From Verrucomicrobiales bacterium (GTDB taxonomy: Bacteria > Verrucomicrobiota > Verrucomicrobiia > Limisphaerales > JAYPXF01): a DNA stretch of 64,000 nucleotides. The stretch covers positions 6,683-70,682 of the forward strand of contig PBAL01000022.1 in NCBI GenBank assembly GCA_002715965.1. Direction: 5' to 3'. Positions 36,628 through 47,000 of this stretch are shown here, piece after piece. A model generated the notes under the pieces. It was given only the letters and a program-made list of their open reading frames with translations, was not told the origin of the DNA and searched no databases. A program made the translations under genes and the position numbers. How positions within the stretch are numbered: the first letter of the stretch is position 1; every line of letters starts with the position of its first letter.

Positions 36628-37779
36628 ATGCCTGACATGACAAACAATGACAATCGTTCTTCGCTCAAGCCGCTCATCATAGGTGCAGCGCTGGTCGCCG
36701 TAGTGGTGATTCAGTTCAACAGCATCGCCTCCCTGCGAAAGGAAGTTGCCAGCCTGCGCGGCCAGATTGAATCAACGGCAAGCAAACCCAAGCGATCCAA
36801 GTCGGGCACAGTGCTGAACAGCAGCCGGGAACCTTCGACGACCACAATCGTTACCGCAGACACCGGCGATCTCGAATCCCGACTCCTTGCGGTGGAGGAG
36901 AACATGACGTCGCTCAACAAGAATGCCCGGCACCTGATGGATCGCGGACAAGTGCCTCCCGATGCGGAACAGGCGGAAATCTGGAAGGCCCGATTCCTGG
37001 AGGGCACCACCCTCAACCGCGCGATGTTCGAAACACTGCGCCGATTGCGGACGAATGACTTGTTCGACGATTCAATGGCTGCACATGCCGCCACGCTTCT
37101 CAGTCAATCAACGAACAACGGAGTGACCCGCGCGCTGCTCGACTCGCTGCGTGGCGCGAAGAATCCCGCGCTAAAGCCGGCCATGCTCGCACTGGCCGCC
37201 GAATCGACCGAGGGAAGCGTCCGATACCGCGCCGTCTACAACCTCCGGGAATTTCTGGCGGAAGATCCCTCGGTGGAACAGGCATTGTGGAAGATCGCCT
37301 CCGAGGATAAGTCCGGCGAAGTACGCCGACGCGCGGAGGAATCATTGCGCCGCGTGCCGTTGACGGATGAACGTCAAACCACGCTTGCCGCTCGCGTCAC
37401 GAACACGGGACTTTCTTTCGACGAACGCTGGTCCGCCCTCCGGGTTTTGGGTTACAGCAAGGGCGCCGATCTCAGTGGCGTGGCCGCCAGCCTGGTCCAG
37501 TCCGTGAATTCTGCGTCCGACGATGAAACCAAGCTTGCCTACATCCGCGCCTTTGATGACGTCAACCACGACGACTTCATGCTGCCGCTCGTCAATTCCG
37601 TGCAGGACTCAAACCCCGAAGTTCGCCTGCGCGCGGCGGATGCGCTCGTCGATTACAAGGACAAGGATCCCGCGGTCATGGAGTGGCTGAGGATGCTCGC
37701 CAAGGACGATCCGGATGAACGCGTTCGCAAGGAAGCAATGCGTGCCTTTCAGCGGCAGCAACAACGTCGTCGCCGTTGA
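36628..37779 (+). CDS. Membrane-anchored HEAT-repeat protein
   Basis: A 383-residue protein from ATG 36628 (ATG 36637 is also possible). An N-terminal membrane segment (PLIIGAALVAVVVIQFNSIA) precedes a coiled-coil (SLRKEVASLRGQIEST) and a Ser-rich linker. Residues about 110-383 form helix pairs in the HEAT style, for example VRYRAVYNLREFLAEDPSVE and EVRLRAADALVDYKDKDPAV. It ends in a poly-basic tail (QRQQQRRRR). It is likely a scaffold facing the periplasm. It is convergent with the next sulfatase (18 bp between stops). Confidence 0.8.
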   Translation: MPDMTNNDNRSSLKPLIIGAALVAVVVIQFNSIASLRKEVASLRGQIESTASKPKRSKSGTVLNSSREPSTTTIVTADTGDLESRLLAVEENMTSLNKNARHLMDRGQVPPDAEQAEIWKARFLEGTTLNRAMFETLRRLRTNDLFDDSMAAHAATLLSQSTNNGVTRALLDSLRGAKNPALKPAMLALAAESTEGSVRYRAVYNLREFLAEDPSVEQALWKIASEDKSGEVRRRAEESLRRVPLTDERQTTLAARVTNTGLSFDERWSALRVLGYSKGADLSGVAASLVQSVNSASDDETKLAYIRAFDDVNHDDFMLPLVNSVQDSNPEVRLRAADALVDYKDKDPAVMEWLRMLAKDDPDERVRKEAMRAFQRQQQRRRR

Positions 37780-37797
37780 GGCACAGCGACCGCTCAA

Positions 37798-39345
37798 TCA
37801 CTTCGCCTTCCTCTTCTTGCGCTTGCCCCGGCGAGGTTCGCCCATGTTTGCGCGCCATGAGTCGTAGAGTGTCTTCATGGACGCAACGCGTTTCGGAAAA
37901 CGTTCGGCGACGTTCTTCGTTTCCCCGATGTCGCTCTTGAGATTGAATAGCTGAAGTCCCTTGGGGTAGGAAAACTGTTCGGCTGCCACGGCGATGTTCT
38001 CATCGGTCAACCGGTAGTTGGCATGAATCCAACCCTCGGTTTCGATCAGCTTCCAGTTCCCCTGGCGAATGCTCCACGCCTTCTTGCCATCCGTGAAACA
38101 GAGATGATCGTGGCGATCGCGACTCTTCAATCCGCGGATCCGGCCGACCAGGCTTCGGCCATCCAGGTTGCCGGGGTCTTCTCCCCCGCAGATCTCCAGG
38201 ATGGTTGGGAAAACATCCATCGCTGAACTGAGATCATCGCGCGTTTTGCCCTCGGGAAGTTGTCCCGGCCACGAAACGACCAGCGGAATGCGCACGCCTC
38301 CTTCGCCGAACATGTACTTGAATCCACGCAGAGGCGTGTTGTTGGCATAGGTGTTTATCGTCCCACCGTTGTCGGACAAAAAGATGACGAGCGTGTTCTT
38401 TCGTTGATCCGTCTTTTCGAGCGAATCAAGGATGCGGCCGATGCCATCGTCGAGTGCCATCAGGTTGGCGAGATAGCGCTTGCGGCCGAGCGGATCGACC
38501 TCGCCAAGGTGCCCCCACTTCTTGTGCCAGTCGCTCCAACTGATGTCCCGCGGATCCCAGAAGGGAAAGGTCCAGCGCTCCGCATTTCGATTCCACTTCG
38601 GCTGCTCGCAACCAGCCTTCTTGGCGTATTCAGGATGCGCGATGTAGGTGGGCATGTGCACGGCGTTGTATTCCAACTCGATAAAGAACGGCGTCTTCGA
38701 CTTCTTGCCCGCTTCAATCTTTCGGATCACTTCGTCGGTGAAGATTTCGGTCGTGAATCCATTCTCAAATGACACCGGCTCCCCACGATTGCGCTCCAGC
38801 GGACCGACACAGAGGATTCCCAATGAATCGCCATTGGCGCGTTTCTTGTAGGCGTCCAGGTCTTTCTGGCTCAGGCGGATGTAATCCCAAGTGTGGTGGT
38901 TGAAACCGAGGTAGTCGTCGAATCCATGATCGAGCGGATGCTCCGCATCACCTCCATTGAGATGCGTCTTCCCAATCTTGTGCGTCGAATAGCCTAGCTT
39001 TCTCAATGCCTTTGGAATCGTAAGTTCGCCCTTCGGAAGCCCGCCTTGGCCGTACCAATAATTGCCCCATCGTTGCTGGTACCGGCCCGTGATCAACCCG
39101 GCCCGCGAAGGGCTGCAGATCGGGCTGGTGGAATAGGCGTTGCCGAAATAGGTGCCCTCCTTCGCCAGTCGATCAATCGAAGGAGTCTGGATATCCCCCG
39201 GTGCTTGGGGCAGGAAACTCATGTCAGCGTAGCCAAGATCATCCGCGACGATCACGATGACGTTTGGTCGTATTCGTGACGCGGTTGCATCGAGCAAACA
39301 GCTGAAGAGTGTGAGGAATACAAAGGAAAAATAGATGCCTTTCAT
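37798..39345 (-). CDS. Secreted sulfatase (type I, CSPSR motif)
   Basis: A 515-residue sulfatase from ATG 39345, where MKGIYFSFVFLTLFSCLLDA is the signal; the frame open to 39426 adds 27 residues without that signal. VIVADDLGYADMSFLP gives the first metal residues. CSPSRAGLITGRYQQRWGN (Cys77) is the canonical formylglycine site. GKTHLNGGDAEHPLDHGFDD, HMPTYIAHPEY and IFLSDNGGTIN complete the active site. The C-terminus is a very basic tail (RRGKRKKRKAK), unusual for a secreted enzyme and possibly binding acidic glycans (inference). Substrate unknown. Confidence 0.93.
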   Translation of the reverse strand: MKGIYFSFVFLTLFSCLLDATASRIRPNVIVIVADDLGYADMSFLPQAPGDIQTPSIDRLAKEGTYFGNAYSTSPICSPSRAGLITGRYQQRWGNYWYGQGGLPKGELTIPKALRKLGYSTHKIGKTHLNGGDAEHPLDHGFDDYLGFNHHTWDYIRLSQKDLDAYKKRANGDSLGILCVGPLERNRGEPVSFENGFTTEIFTDEVIRKIEAGKKSKTPFFIELEYNAVHMPTYIAHPEYAKKAGCEQPKWNRNAERWTFPFWDPRDISWSDWHKKWGHLGEVDPLGRKRYLANLMALDDGIGRILDSLEKTDQRKNTLVIFLSDNGGTINTYANNTPLRGFKYMFGEGGVRIPLVVSWPGQLPEGKTRDDLSSAMDVFPTILEICGGEDPGNLDGRSLVGRIRGLKSRDRHDHLCFTDGKKAWSIRQGNWKLIETEGWIHANYRLTDENIAVAAEQFSYPKGLQLFNLKSDIGETKNVAERFPKRVASMKTLYDSWRANMGEPRRGKRKKRKAK

Positions 39346-39754
39346 GATCGGAAGCCGGATGCAGAATGGCCGCAGTAATTTCGTGAGTCGAGAACAAGGA
39401 GGTCGGCGAACAATCTCCGGGCACATCCCACATTATTGCAGCAAGTGCCGGAGCATCCCAGCCTGACGCGCCAATACAAACTCGAACCCAAGCCGCGCTT
39501 TAGAAACAACTGCGCCCAGAAATTGATTCGAACTGTTGTTGCTGATTGTTCGGATCCGTACAGTAGAGAGACAATGTTCGGTGAGGGAGAAAACTCTCGA
39601 TTTCAGTTTCAGCGTCTTTTGTCGCGTAAATCCACCCAATCTCCGAAACCCAATTCGAACCTGTAAGCAGTTCCGTATCCGTTGGATTGAAGCTTGAGGC
39701 TTGGAGTGGAATTGGAGCTTTCCGCTTGTTCCTCGCTCAGCCCCCGACTTGAAT
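39346..39754. other. Intergenic region between sulfatase and SNF2 genes
   Basis: About 400 bp without a recognised gene. It contains the GAAGCTTGAGGCTTGGAG low-complexity motif at about 39688-39706 that recurs near 50635 and 57120. No good promoter, RNA or terminator was seen. The short open frames here show no convincing coding character. Confidence 0.5.
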
Positions 39755-42700
39755 ATGCGCCTCGTGAGCGAGATCGAACTGACCGAAAAACTGCTTTCAG
39801 ACGCCGGCGGCTGGCAGGCGATGAAAGAGGCCCGCGGCATGGTGAAGGCCAGCCGCGTGTTGAAGGCGACGTGGGAGGCTCCCAATCTCGTTGGCGAGGT
39901 GCAAGGGGGCAGTGGCTTGCTCAAGAGCGGGTTGATTATCGAGGGGCCGATCGACATTGAGAACATCTGCACCTGCCAGGAATCGCGTCGCTGGGGAAGG
40001 ATCTGTGGGCATTCGATTGCGGTTGGATTGCACCTTCTAAATCCACCCGCAGAGGCCAAAGCAAATGAAGCTGTTGCTCCGTCAGCTCCCGGAACTGAGT
40101 TGAGCGACCTGTTGGATCTATCGGATGATCCGTCTGACAACCGGGCCGAGCTGTGCATTGTCATTCCCCCCAACGTGGAATCGTCGTTCGAGCGCGGACA
40201 GCTGTCGGTGTGTTTTGAATTCGAATCAGACGGCAAACAACGTCCCTTGAATCTCGCTGGCAAGGGACGGTGGTTCTGGCATGAAGCGGATCGCGCGATC
40301 CTCGAATGGGCCGTTCAAAAGGCGAATGGAGAACTCCCGGCAGTTCTCCCCGTCGGCTTGATGGACATGGTCGCCTTTCTCGAACTCATTGTCGGACATC
40401 CAAACGTGAGTTTGGGGCGCAAAGATGAGGTGGAGGTTCTGGACTCCGGATATCCGCTGAAGGTGTGCGCTTCCTTGGAGACAAACGGCGAAATTTGCCT
40501 GCGCGCCGAACTGCCTGATCCACAACCCCTCATCCTGCCGGGAGCGTCATTCTGGCTGTATGAGAACGCACGCTTTCAACGCCTGGAACTTCCGGCCGGT
40601 GGAGCCGCTTTGTTGCAGGGGCAAGTGCGCGTTCCGCGATCACAAGTGCCGGAATTCCTCATCAATCAATGGCCCCTCATGGAAACAAACGGCGAAGTGC
40701 AGGCGGACTTTGAAGCGGCCGACTTTGAAATCGTAACCGCCGACCCAGTTCCGGAACTGCATCTCGAAGGCGGGCTCGGCCGACTCAAAGCACGCGTTGA
40801 ATTCCGCTACGGCGAAGACACATTCGACGCGGGGGAAAAAGTTAGCGAGCAGTGGCTCGCCGACGAAGAGAACCCGCGACGTTACCTGCGTCGCAATCCT
40901 GCACACGAACGTGGCAGTCTCAATCGCATCACCCGACACGGCTTTGCCGGCCCGGACAAGGACGGCATCTGGGAATTGCGCGGTCAGGATGAAGTGCTTC
41001 GATTCTTTGCCACCGAATATCCACGGCTGGAAAAAGATTGGCTGGTGACTCTCCAAGAGCGACTCGACTGGGCACTCGACACCAAAGTGGAACGCATCGA
41101 GCCGCGTTGCGAATTCACTCCCAGCGGCGAGCAGTGGCTTGATTTTTCCATGGAATATTCTTCCACCGGCGGAGAGCAGTTTTCGCAGGCGGACATCCAG
41201 CGGCTGGTACTGGGCGGCCAGAACCATACGAAGTTGCGCAACGGCAAGATCGCGATTCTTGACACGGGTGCGGTCGAAGAACTGCAGGAGGTTCTGGTCG
41301 ATGCGAATCCCGACCAAACGGCGCGAGGTTATCAACTGCGGAAGGACCAGGCCGCGTTCGTGGCCGACACGCTGGAGCAACGAAACGGTTGGCGGGTTCA
41401 AGGAGATTGGCGGGGACGAAGAGCCGAAACCAACAAGCGCAAAGCGGACGGCGTGTGGCGCTTCGAGAGAATACTCCGCCCGTACCAGGCGGATGGCGTC
41501 CGTTGGCTTGGTGAATTGCGCGACAATGGATTTGGTGGAGTGCTTGCTGATGAAATGGGCCTCGGGAAAACGCTCCAAACGCTGGCTCATCTGGCCATCC
41601 GGAAACAGACGGGCGACATCAAGGGTCCCTGCCTCGTGGTCTGTCCCACCACCCTGCTTTCCAACTGGGCTGCGGAGACACAACGATTTGTACCGGAGTT
41701 CAAGGTGATCGTTCTGCACGGCGCAGGACGTGAGAAAGAGTTCACCAAAGTGCCCGAGGCCGACCTGGTGATAACGAGCTACGGCTTGGTCCGCAACGAC
41801 GCCGATCTCTATCGCGAACTGGAGTTTGACACGGTCATTCTCGATGAAGCCCAACACATCAAGAACCGCAAGACGCAGAACGCCCAGGCGGTGAAGGCCG
41901 TCCGCGCTCAGCATCGATTCGTGCTCACTGGCACGCCGATGGAGAACTCGGTGCTCGATCTCTGGTCGATCTTCGATTTCACGATGCCCGGATATCTCGG
42001 CGCCGCGAATGAGTTCCGCGAACGCTATGAACTCCCACTGACCCGTGGAGGTGATGAAATCGTCCAGTCGCGCCTGGGCCGCCGGGTGCGTCCCTTCATC
42101 CTGCGCCGGCTCAAGCGCGAGGTTGCCAAGGATTTACCAGACAAGATTGAGCAGGTCAGTTACTGCACGCTCACCGACGCCCAACGCTCGGTGTATCGGC
42201 AATTCATGGAGGCGGGCCGGCGCGAGGTCCTTGAAGCGGTGGACAAGAACGGCTTCGACAAGAGCAAGATGATAATCTTCAACGTGCTGCTGCGCCTGCG
42301 CCAGATTTGCTGCGATCTTCGTCTGCTGAAGCTCGACAACTCCGAAGCCGCAGCAGCTTCCGGAAAGGTTGATCTCTTCACCGAACTGCTCGAAGAGATC
42401 GAAGACGGCGGACATCGCGTACTCGTCTTCAGCCAGTTCACCTCCATGCTGAGTCTGCTGCGAGAACGCCTGGACGAAGAAAACACCCCTTACTGTTATC
42501 TCGATGGACAGACTCGCAATCGTGGCGCCGTCGTAAACCAGTTTCAGCAATCAGACATCCCCGTCTTCCTGATCAGCCTCAGAGCCGGTGGCGTGGGCTT
42601 GAACTTGACCGGTGCGGACACCGTGGTGCACTTCGATCCGTGGTGGAACCCCGCCATCGAAGACCAGGCAACGGATCGCGCGCATCGAATCGGTCAACAG

Positions 42701-42862
42701 CAAGTCGTGACCAGCTACAAGCTCATTGCCCGCGATACCATCGAAGAAAAAATCCTCAGCCTGCAGCGCAAGAAACGCGAAGCAATCCAATCGGTTTTCG
42801 GAGATGAAGAGCAACTCACGTCGTCTTTGAATTGGGATGAAGTGCAGGAATTGTTGGAATGA
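39755..42862 (+). CDS. SNF2-family helicase with SWIM zinc finger
   Basis: A 1035-residue DNA translocase; the start is ATG 39755 (MRLVSEIELTEKLL). A SWIM zinc finger lies at about 70-93 (ICTCQES, then ICGHSIAVGL). The middle 400 residues are a family-specific N-terminal domain. The SNF2 ATPase follows: LADEMGLGKTLQTLAHLA near 600 (Walker A), VILDEAQHIKN near 695 (DEAQ box), FVLTGTPMENSVLDLW. The helicase C domain has VFSQFTSMLSLLRERLDEEN, ISLRAGGVGLNLTGAD and ATDRAHRIGQ. Bacterial members (RapA/HepA-like) remodel DNA-protein or polymerase complexes; the exact target is unknown. Its 3' end overlaps the convergent glycosylase gene by 47 bp. Confidence 0.95.
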   Translation: MRLVSEIELTEKLLSDAGGWQAMKEARGMVKASRVLKATWEAPNLVGEVQGGSGLLKSGLIIEGPIDIENICTCQESRRWGRICGHSIAVGLHLLNPPAEAKANEAVAPSAPGTELSDLLDLSDDPSDNRAELCIVIPPNVESSFERGQLSVCFEFESDGKQRPLNLAGKGRWFWHEADRAILEWAVQKANGELPAVLPVGLMDMVAFLELIVGHPNVSLGRKDEVEVLDSGYPLKVCASLETNGEICLRAELPDPQPLILPGASFWLYENARFQRLELPAGGAALLQGQVRVPRSQVPEFLINQWPLMETNGEVQADFEAADFEIVTADPVPELHLEGGLGRLKARVEFRYGEDTFDAGEKVSEQWLADEENPRRYLRRNPAHERGSLNRITRHGFAGPDKDGIWELRGQDEVLRFFATEYPRLEKDWLVTLQERLDWALDTKVERIEPRCEFTPSGEQWLDFSMEYSSTGGEQFSQADIQRLVLGGQNHTKLRNGKIAILDTGAVEELQEVLVDANPDQTARGYQLRKDQAAFVADTLEQRNGWRVQGDWRGRRAETNKRKADGVWRFERILRPYQADGVRWLGELRDNGFGGVLADEMGLGKTLQTLAHLAIRKQTGDIKGPCLVVCPTTLLSNWAAETQRFVPEFKVIVLHGAGREKEFTKVPEADLVITSYGLVRNDADLYRELEFDTVILDEAQHIKNRKTQNAQAVKAVRAQHRFVLTGTPMENSVLDLWSIFDFTMPGYLGAANEFRERYELPLTRGGDEIVQSRLGRRVRPFILRRLKREVAKDLPDKIEQVSYCTLTDAQRSVYRQFMEAGRREVLEAVDKNGFDKSKMIIFNVLLRLRQICCDLRLLKLDNSEAAAASGKVDLFTELLEEIEDGGHRVLVFSQFTSMLSLLRERLDEENTPYCYLDGQTRNRGAVVNQFQQSDIPVFLISLRAGGVGLNLTGADTVVHFDPWWNPAIEDQATDRAHRIGQQQVVTSYKLIARDTIEEKILSLQRKKREAIQSVFGDEEQLTSSLNWDEVQELLE

Positions 42863-43595
42863 GGCGCCCCGCCTGCGTTTTCCGATTCGGGAGAAATTCT
42901 TTCAGCGGGCAGTGTTCACAATCCGGATTGCGGGTTTTGCAATAGTCCTTTCCAACGACCACGATCTGGGCGTGGTAGTCCTGCCAGTAGTCGAGCAACT
43001 GGTCCTCCGGTTTGTGAGTGAGTGAGTTTTCACATAGGCGTTGAAGGGAGTCGTATTCCGAGGCGTTGTGGGCCTTGGCTTTGCCCTGATCACCCTCTCC
43101 CTTCCACCAATGGTGACGCTGGAAGATCCTCTTGGTGTAGGCGTCGATGACAAAGCTGTGATGATCGCCGGCATAGAGCAGCATGCTGTCTGCGGTTTCG
43201 GGCCCGATTCCCTTGATGTTGAGCAGGCGTTCGCGAATTGCGGGAGTTTGGCCGTTGAAAAGTTTCTTCAAACTGGAGTTGTGATCCTTCACGAGCACCT
43301 GGACGAAACACTTGAGGCGGTCGGCCTTGATGTTGAAGTAGCCCGCCGGACGGATCAGTTCGGCAAGTTCAGCGTGAGGCAGTTCATGAATCCGGCGCAC
43401 GGAAATGGCCTTGGCGCGTTTCAAATTCGCGATGGCTTTCTCGACATTGGTCCAGGCGGTGTTCTGGGTGAGGATGGCGCCGACGCAGATTTCGAATGGC
43501 GTGTCACCTGGCCACCAATGTTGATGACCGTGGGCGGAATACATCAGATCGTAGGCGCGACGAAGGGCCCTGGTGGTTTTCGACGCGCGTTTCAT
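42816..43595 (-). CDS. Endonuclease III-like (HhH-GPD) DNA glycosylase
   Basis: A 259-residue base-excision repair glycosylase. The helix-hairpin-helix is LLNIKGIGPETADSMLLYAG; the second-last catalytic residue is Asp in FVIDAYTKRIF. Classical EndoIII has Lys in the hairpin (GRKTA) for its lyase step, but here it is Glu (GPETA), as in MagIII/MutY-like monofunctional enzymes. The iron-sulfur loop shows CKTRNPDCEHCPLKEFL, i.e. C-x6-C-x2-C, with no fourth Cys at the usual position. The substrate could be 3-methyladenine (MagIII-like), inference only. The start overlaps the stop of the GGCT-like gene by four bases. Confidence 0.88.
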   Translation of the reverse strand: MKRASKTTRALRRAYDLMYSAHGHQHWWPGDTPFEICVGAILTQNTAWTNVEKAIANLKRAKAISVRRIHELPHAELAELIRPAGYFNIKADRLKCFVQVLVKDHNSSLKKLFNGQTPAIRERLLNIKGIGPETADSMLLYAGDHHSFVIDAYTKRIFQRHHWWKGEGDQGKAKAHNASEYDSLQRLCENSLTHKPEDQLLDYWQDYHAQIVVVGKDYCKTRNPDCEHCPLKEFLPNRKTQAGRLIPTIPALHPNSKTT

Positions 43596-43996
43596 TGCGG
43601 CAGGACATCGAGGAAATCACCTGAGGGAATCAAGCTCGCCTCCGAGATGTCGTGTCGGAACACATACATCCAAGCGGATTGTGTGCTGCCGTCGCTGAGC
43701 GTCACGGTAGCAAGCGATCGAATGTATTCACCATCATCGGGACGGGTCGGGTCAAAACCTTCGAACGCGTCCACTCGCTTGATCGTCGTTTCGAAACTCG
43801 GAAGCCGGTAAATCTCTCCTTTCACGACGTCCTGGGTGGATTCATCCATGATCAAGGCGGGATACCAGGTGAGGAGGAAGAGTCTTCCGCGGGTGGTTGC
43901 ATCGGCAACAAACTCGGCGCCCTTCAGATAGCGTTCGTGGATGCCCTCCCGGGCGTTGCGCCTCAGTGTTCCATATACAAAAAGCAGGTCAGCCAT
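43592..43996 (-). CDS. Gamma-glutamylcyclotransferase-like (AIG2/GGACT) protein
   Basis: A 134-residue protein. The start MADLLFVYGTLRRNAREGIH carries the GGCT fold signature (VYGTLR). LFLLTWYPALIMDES and VKGEIYRLPS precede VDAFEGFDP, where the catalytic Glu is expected (E in DAFEG). Family members form 5-oxoproline or cleave gamma-glutamyl-amine crosslinks. It sits in the middle of a three-gene minus operon: the stop overlaps the glycosylase start (ATGA) and the LemA-type gene ends six bases upstream. Confidence 0.88.
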   Translation of the reverse strand: MADLLFVYGTLRRNAREGIHERYLKGAEFVADATTRGRLFLLTWYPALIMDESTQDVVKGEIYRLPSFETTIKRVDAFEGFDPTRPDDGEYIRSLATVTLSDGSTQSAWMYVFRHDISEASLIPSGDFLDVLPQ

Positions 43997-44002
43997 GTCC
44001 GG

Positions 44003-47000
44003 TCAAAGCGCGACATGCAATCGCTCGGAGATCGCGCGGAGGAAATCGAGCTGGTTTGCGGTTGCCTGCTCGCGCGTTCCAACGGACTGCGCAGCCGCCT
44101 TGACGAGGAGCGTCCGTCTCGATTGATCGAGCAGACTGAGTTTGCCAAAGGCCTCGTCGACTTCGCCAAAACTGCAATCGGCGAAGGGTATCCGTTCGAT
44201 GTCCAGGCCGGGTTGCGTCGTGGTTGACTTGAAAGTTTCGAATCCGGATTGCGCGAGAGACTCGTGGGCCGCCAACCCGGTGACGAAGGAGGCGATCAGG
44301 CTGACTTCGCGGTCCAGCAAGGCCGCGCTGTAGTATTGCGTGATCGGCGGACGATCGTTGTCGGCGCGGCGGGCATCTTCGCGCTCGAGAATTTGGAGGA
44401 GCGCATACTCGAACAACGAGATGGAGGAGTCATGTTCAATCAGTTTTCGAAGTTTGTCCGAAATCGTTCCCGGTTCATTCGCGGCGCGCATGCCGGGAAG
44501 AGCCCGATCCAGGAGCGCCAATTTAAGTCGCTTGTCGAGGGCATCGATCTGCGGAGTCAACGCCATGACTCGTTTGCCGATGTCTTCGCTGTCGATGATG
44601 GCTCCCATTTTGGGAATGTCTTCAGTGGTGAACCGGGTCTCGTCCACCACGAGCGCATAAAGCATGGCTTCGGCCTCGGCAGGCTCGGTAATACTTGCCA
44701 CGAGTTCAGCGGGCAGGTCGGGTATCGGTGTTCCTTCCGCAAGATCAGCGGGAGCGTTCTCGCCAGCAGTCGCATCGGGACTTGCCGGGGCATCAGTCAC
44801 CGCCGTGCTTGCTACAGCTGTGGCTGGAGATGAAACACTTGCGCGGATGGATTTGCCCTGCATCTGCTGCTGGTAGCTCTGTTTGGGAGGCGCGGGCTTT
44901 GCGGGCGCAACCACGGGAGGTGGCTGCCCGAGCTTGATGTCCGGCGCACTGAGAATTGCGGACTCGAAGGCGAGAAAGTTCTTCTCCTGAAAGCCGCAGG
45001 ATCTTGCCAGGAATGTGTCGGGCACGGATTGGATGCGCGTGTTGTAGGTTTCGACCGCGTCGTTGTAACCCTCGCGCATGAGTGCGATTTCGTTCTCGAG
45101 TTCGATCAACACGCGGCTCATCTGGGTGACAAGTTCGGACGCCTTGAGGTCGGGGTAGTTTTCGCGGATGGCCAGGAAGCGCGTGGCGAAGGCGTGCTCC
45201 TGCTTCATGTAACTGGCCGCGCTTTCCGGATCGGTCACAGTTGTTTCCGACAGTGAGGATCGGAGTTTCGCAATTTCGGTTTGAACGTTCTCCTCGTGTT
45301 CCAGGTACGAACTCACGATCCTTTGGAGATTCGGCAGGAGGTCAAATCGCTTCTTCAATGAGACATCGATGTTGGACCAGTTTCGATCCACCAGCTGGCG
45401 CAGGAAGATCATGTCGTTGTAGTGCAGTATGACGGTGAGCAAAGCGAGGAAGATGGGTCCGACCAGGGTTGCAAAGAGATAATCCGTCGGCGCGAACGAA
45501 CCAAACATGCCGGCCAGAAAAAGAATACCCAGCACCACGGAGCTGAACGCGAAGTTCAGGCTGGTCATGCCGGCGAGCGCTTTCTTCATCATGATTTCGA
45601 ATTCGGAGAAGTTGCTCACGATGAAGGGGAACTGTGATTCGCCCGGCTTGCCGAGGTAGAGCGTGGTCTCCGTCAATGGATCCACCGCAGCCTGTCCGAT
45701 CGCATAAATCTCATCGCCCCGCCGGATGCTGGTTTCCGAGTAACTCCAGCGACCTTCACGCCGGCTCAGGGTGTGCTTGGCCATGAGGTCTGCGCCCATT
45801 GGATCGATGCGGATCGTTCCGGTGTGATCTTCGCAAAGGAAGGTCTGGTTGAGAGTGATGTCCTCGCGCACAACCCACTTCGCGTTTTTGTCCGAACCCA
45901 CCTTTTCCTTCACGACGTAGCGATAATAGTAGCATGGCGAAAAACTCAGGGGGCCGCGCGCGGCCTCGGAACCTTCCATATCGACTGCCTTGCCTTTTAC
46001 TTCCGCCAATCCATAAACCACGCCCGAAGCCTTTGAGGTAGGGAGGTTTTCGATGCAACGTTTGAACTTGATCTGCCGGACACCGAGCCAGGTTGTGCCA
46101 AAGCCGGCCAGCAACCCAAACCCGATCAATCCCCAGCCGAACATCTTCGATCTGCCGCGAAAGATCTCGGTTTCCACATACTCCTCTTCCAGCGCACCGA
46201 GCATGGCGCGATCGGCTTCTGGCAACGGCAGCGCATCGGGTTTCTTCAGTCCCATAAGCGGGGCAAGAATGAACTCCGGAAACGCCTCGAATTGCCGGAT
46301 TGTGCGTTCCTGGCTGCGCACGAGATCCACGCGCATTCGGGTAAGACGATGGCGCCCCGCGCTCGGAAGATTCGCAAAGGGCTTCGATTCGAAGGAACTG
46401 AGTTGTTTCCAATTGCCTTCCCAAGCCCCCCCCGCCTGCTTTGCCTTGGCGGTGATGATCCCTTCGAGTGATTTCTTCTGACGAGCAATTCGGTCGCCTG
46501 CTCCGTTGAGATCTTCGTAGACGAGGCGAAGTCCATAGTATGCCAGCATCCCAAACTGCAGGATCGACAGGAGGATGAGGTAGAGCAGGAGCCGATGAAT
46601 CCCCACCATCCTGCAGAGACACACGAGCGACATCGAAATAATCAGCAGCCCGCCCCATGAACCGAGGATGGAGAACATCGCCTTGTCTCCCCGCTCCGAA
46701 AGCGCACCGTAGGATGATATGATGGGCGTGTAATCACCGGGTGCGCTGAAATCGATCACCATCGAATTACCCTCGGTTTGGGCGAAGCCGACTATGGTGA
46801 TGGTGTCGTCCGGATCGATCCGCCACTCGGTGTATCGACGATTTCCTTTCTTGGTGCGAAAGACCTTTGGCAGGCTGAAATCAACGAGCGGATTCGGTTG
46901 TAGCCGCACCTGTCCGGTTTCGTCAGTGAGACTGAAGTTGATAAATTCCGTCTCGTCGCGAACCGTTACCCAACTGGTTTTCCCCTCCGAATCGCGTTTC

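Noticed and set aside
40640..41914. 424-codon minus-strand frame in the SNF2 gene
   Set aside because: Lies wholly opposite the SNF2 helicase, whose ATPase motifs are unmistakable.
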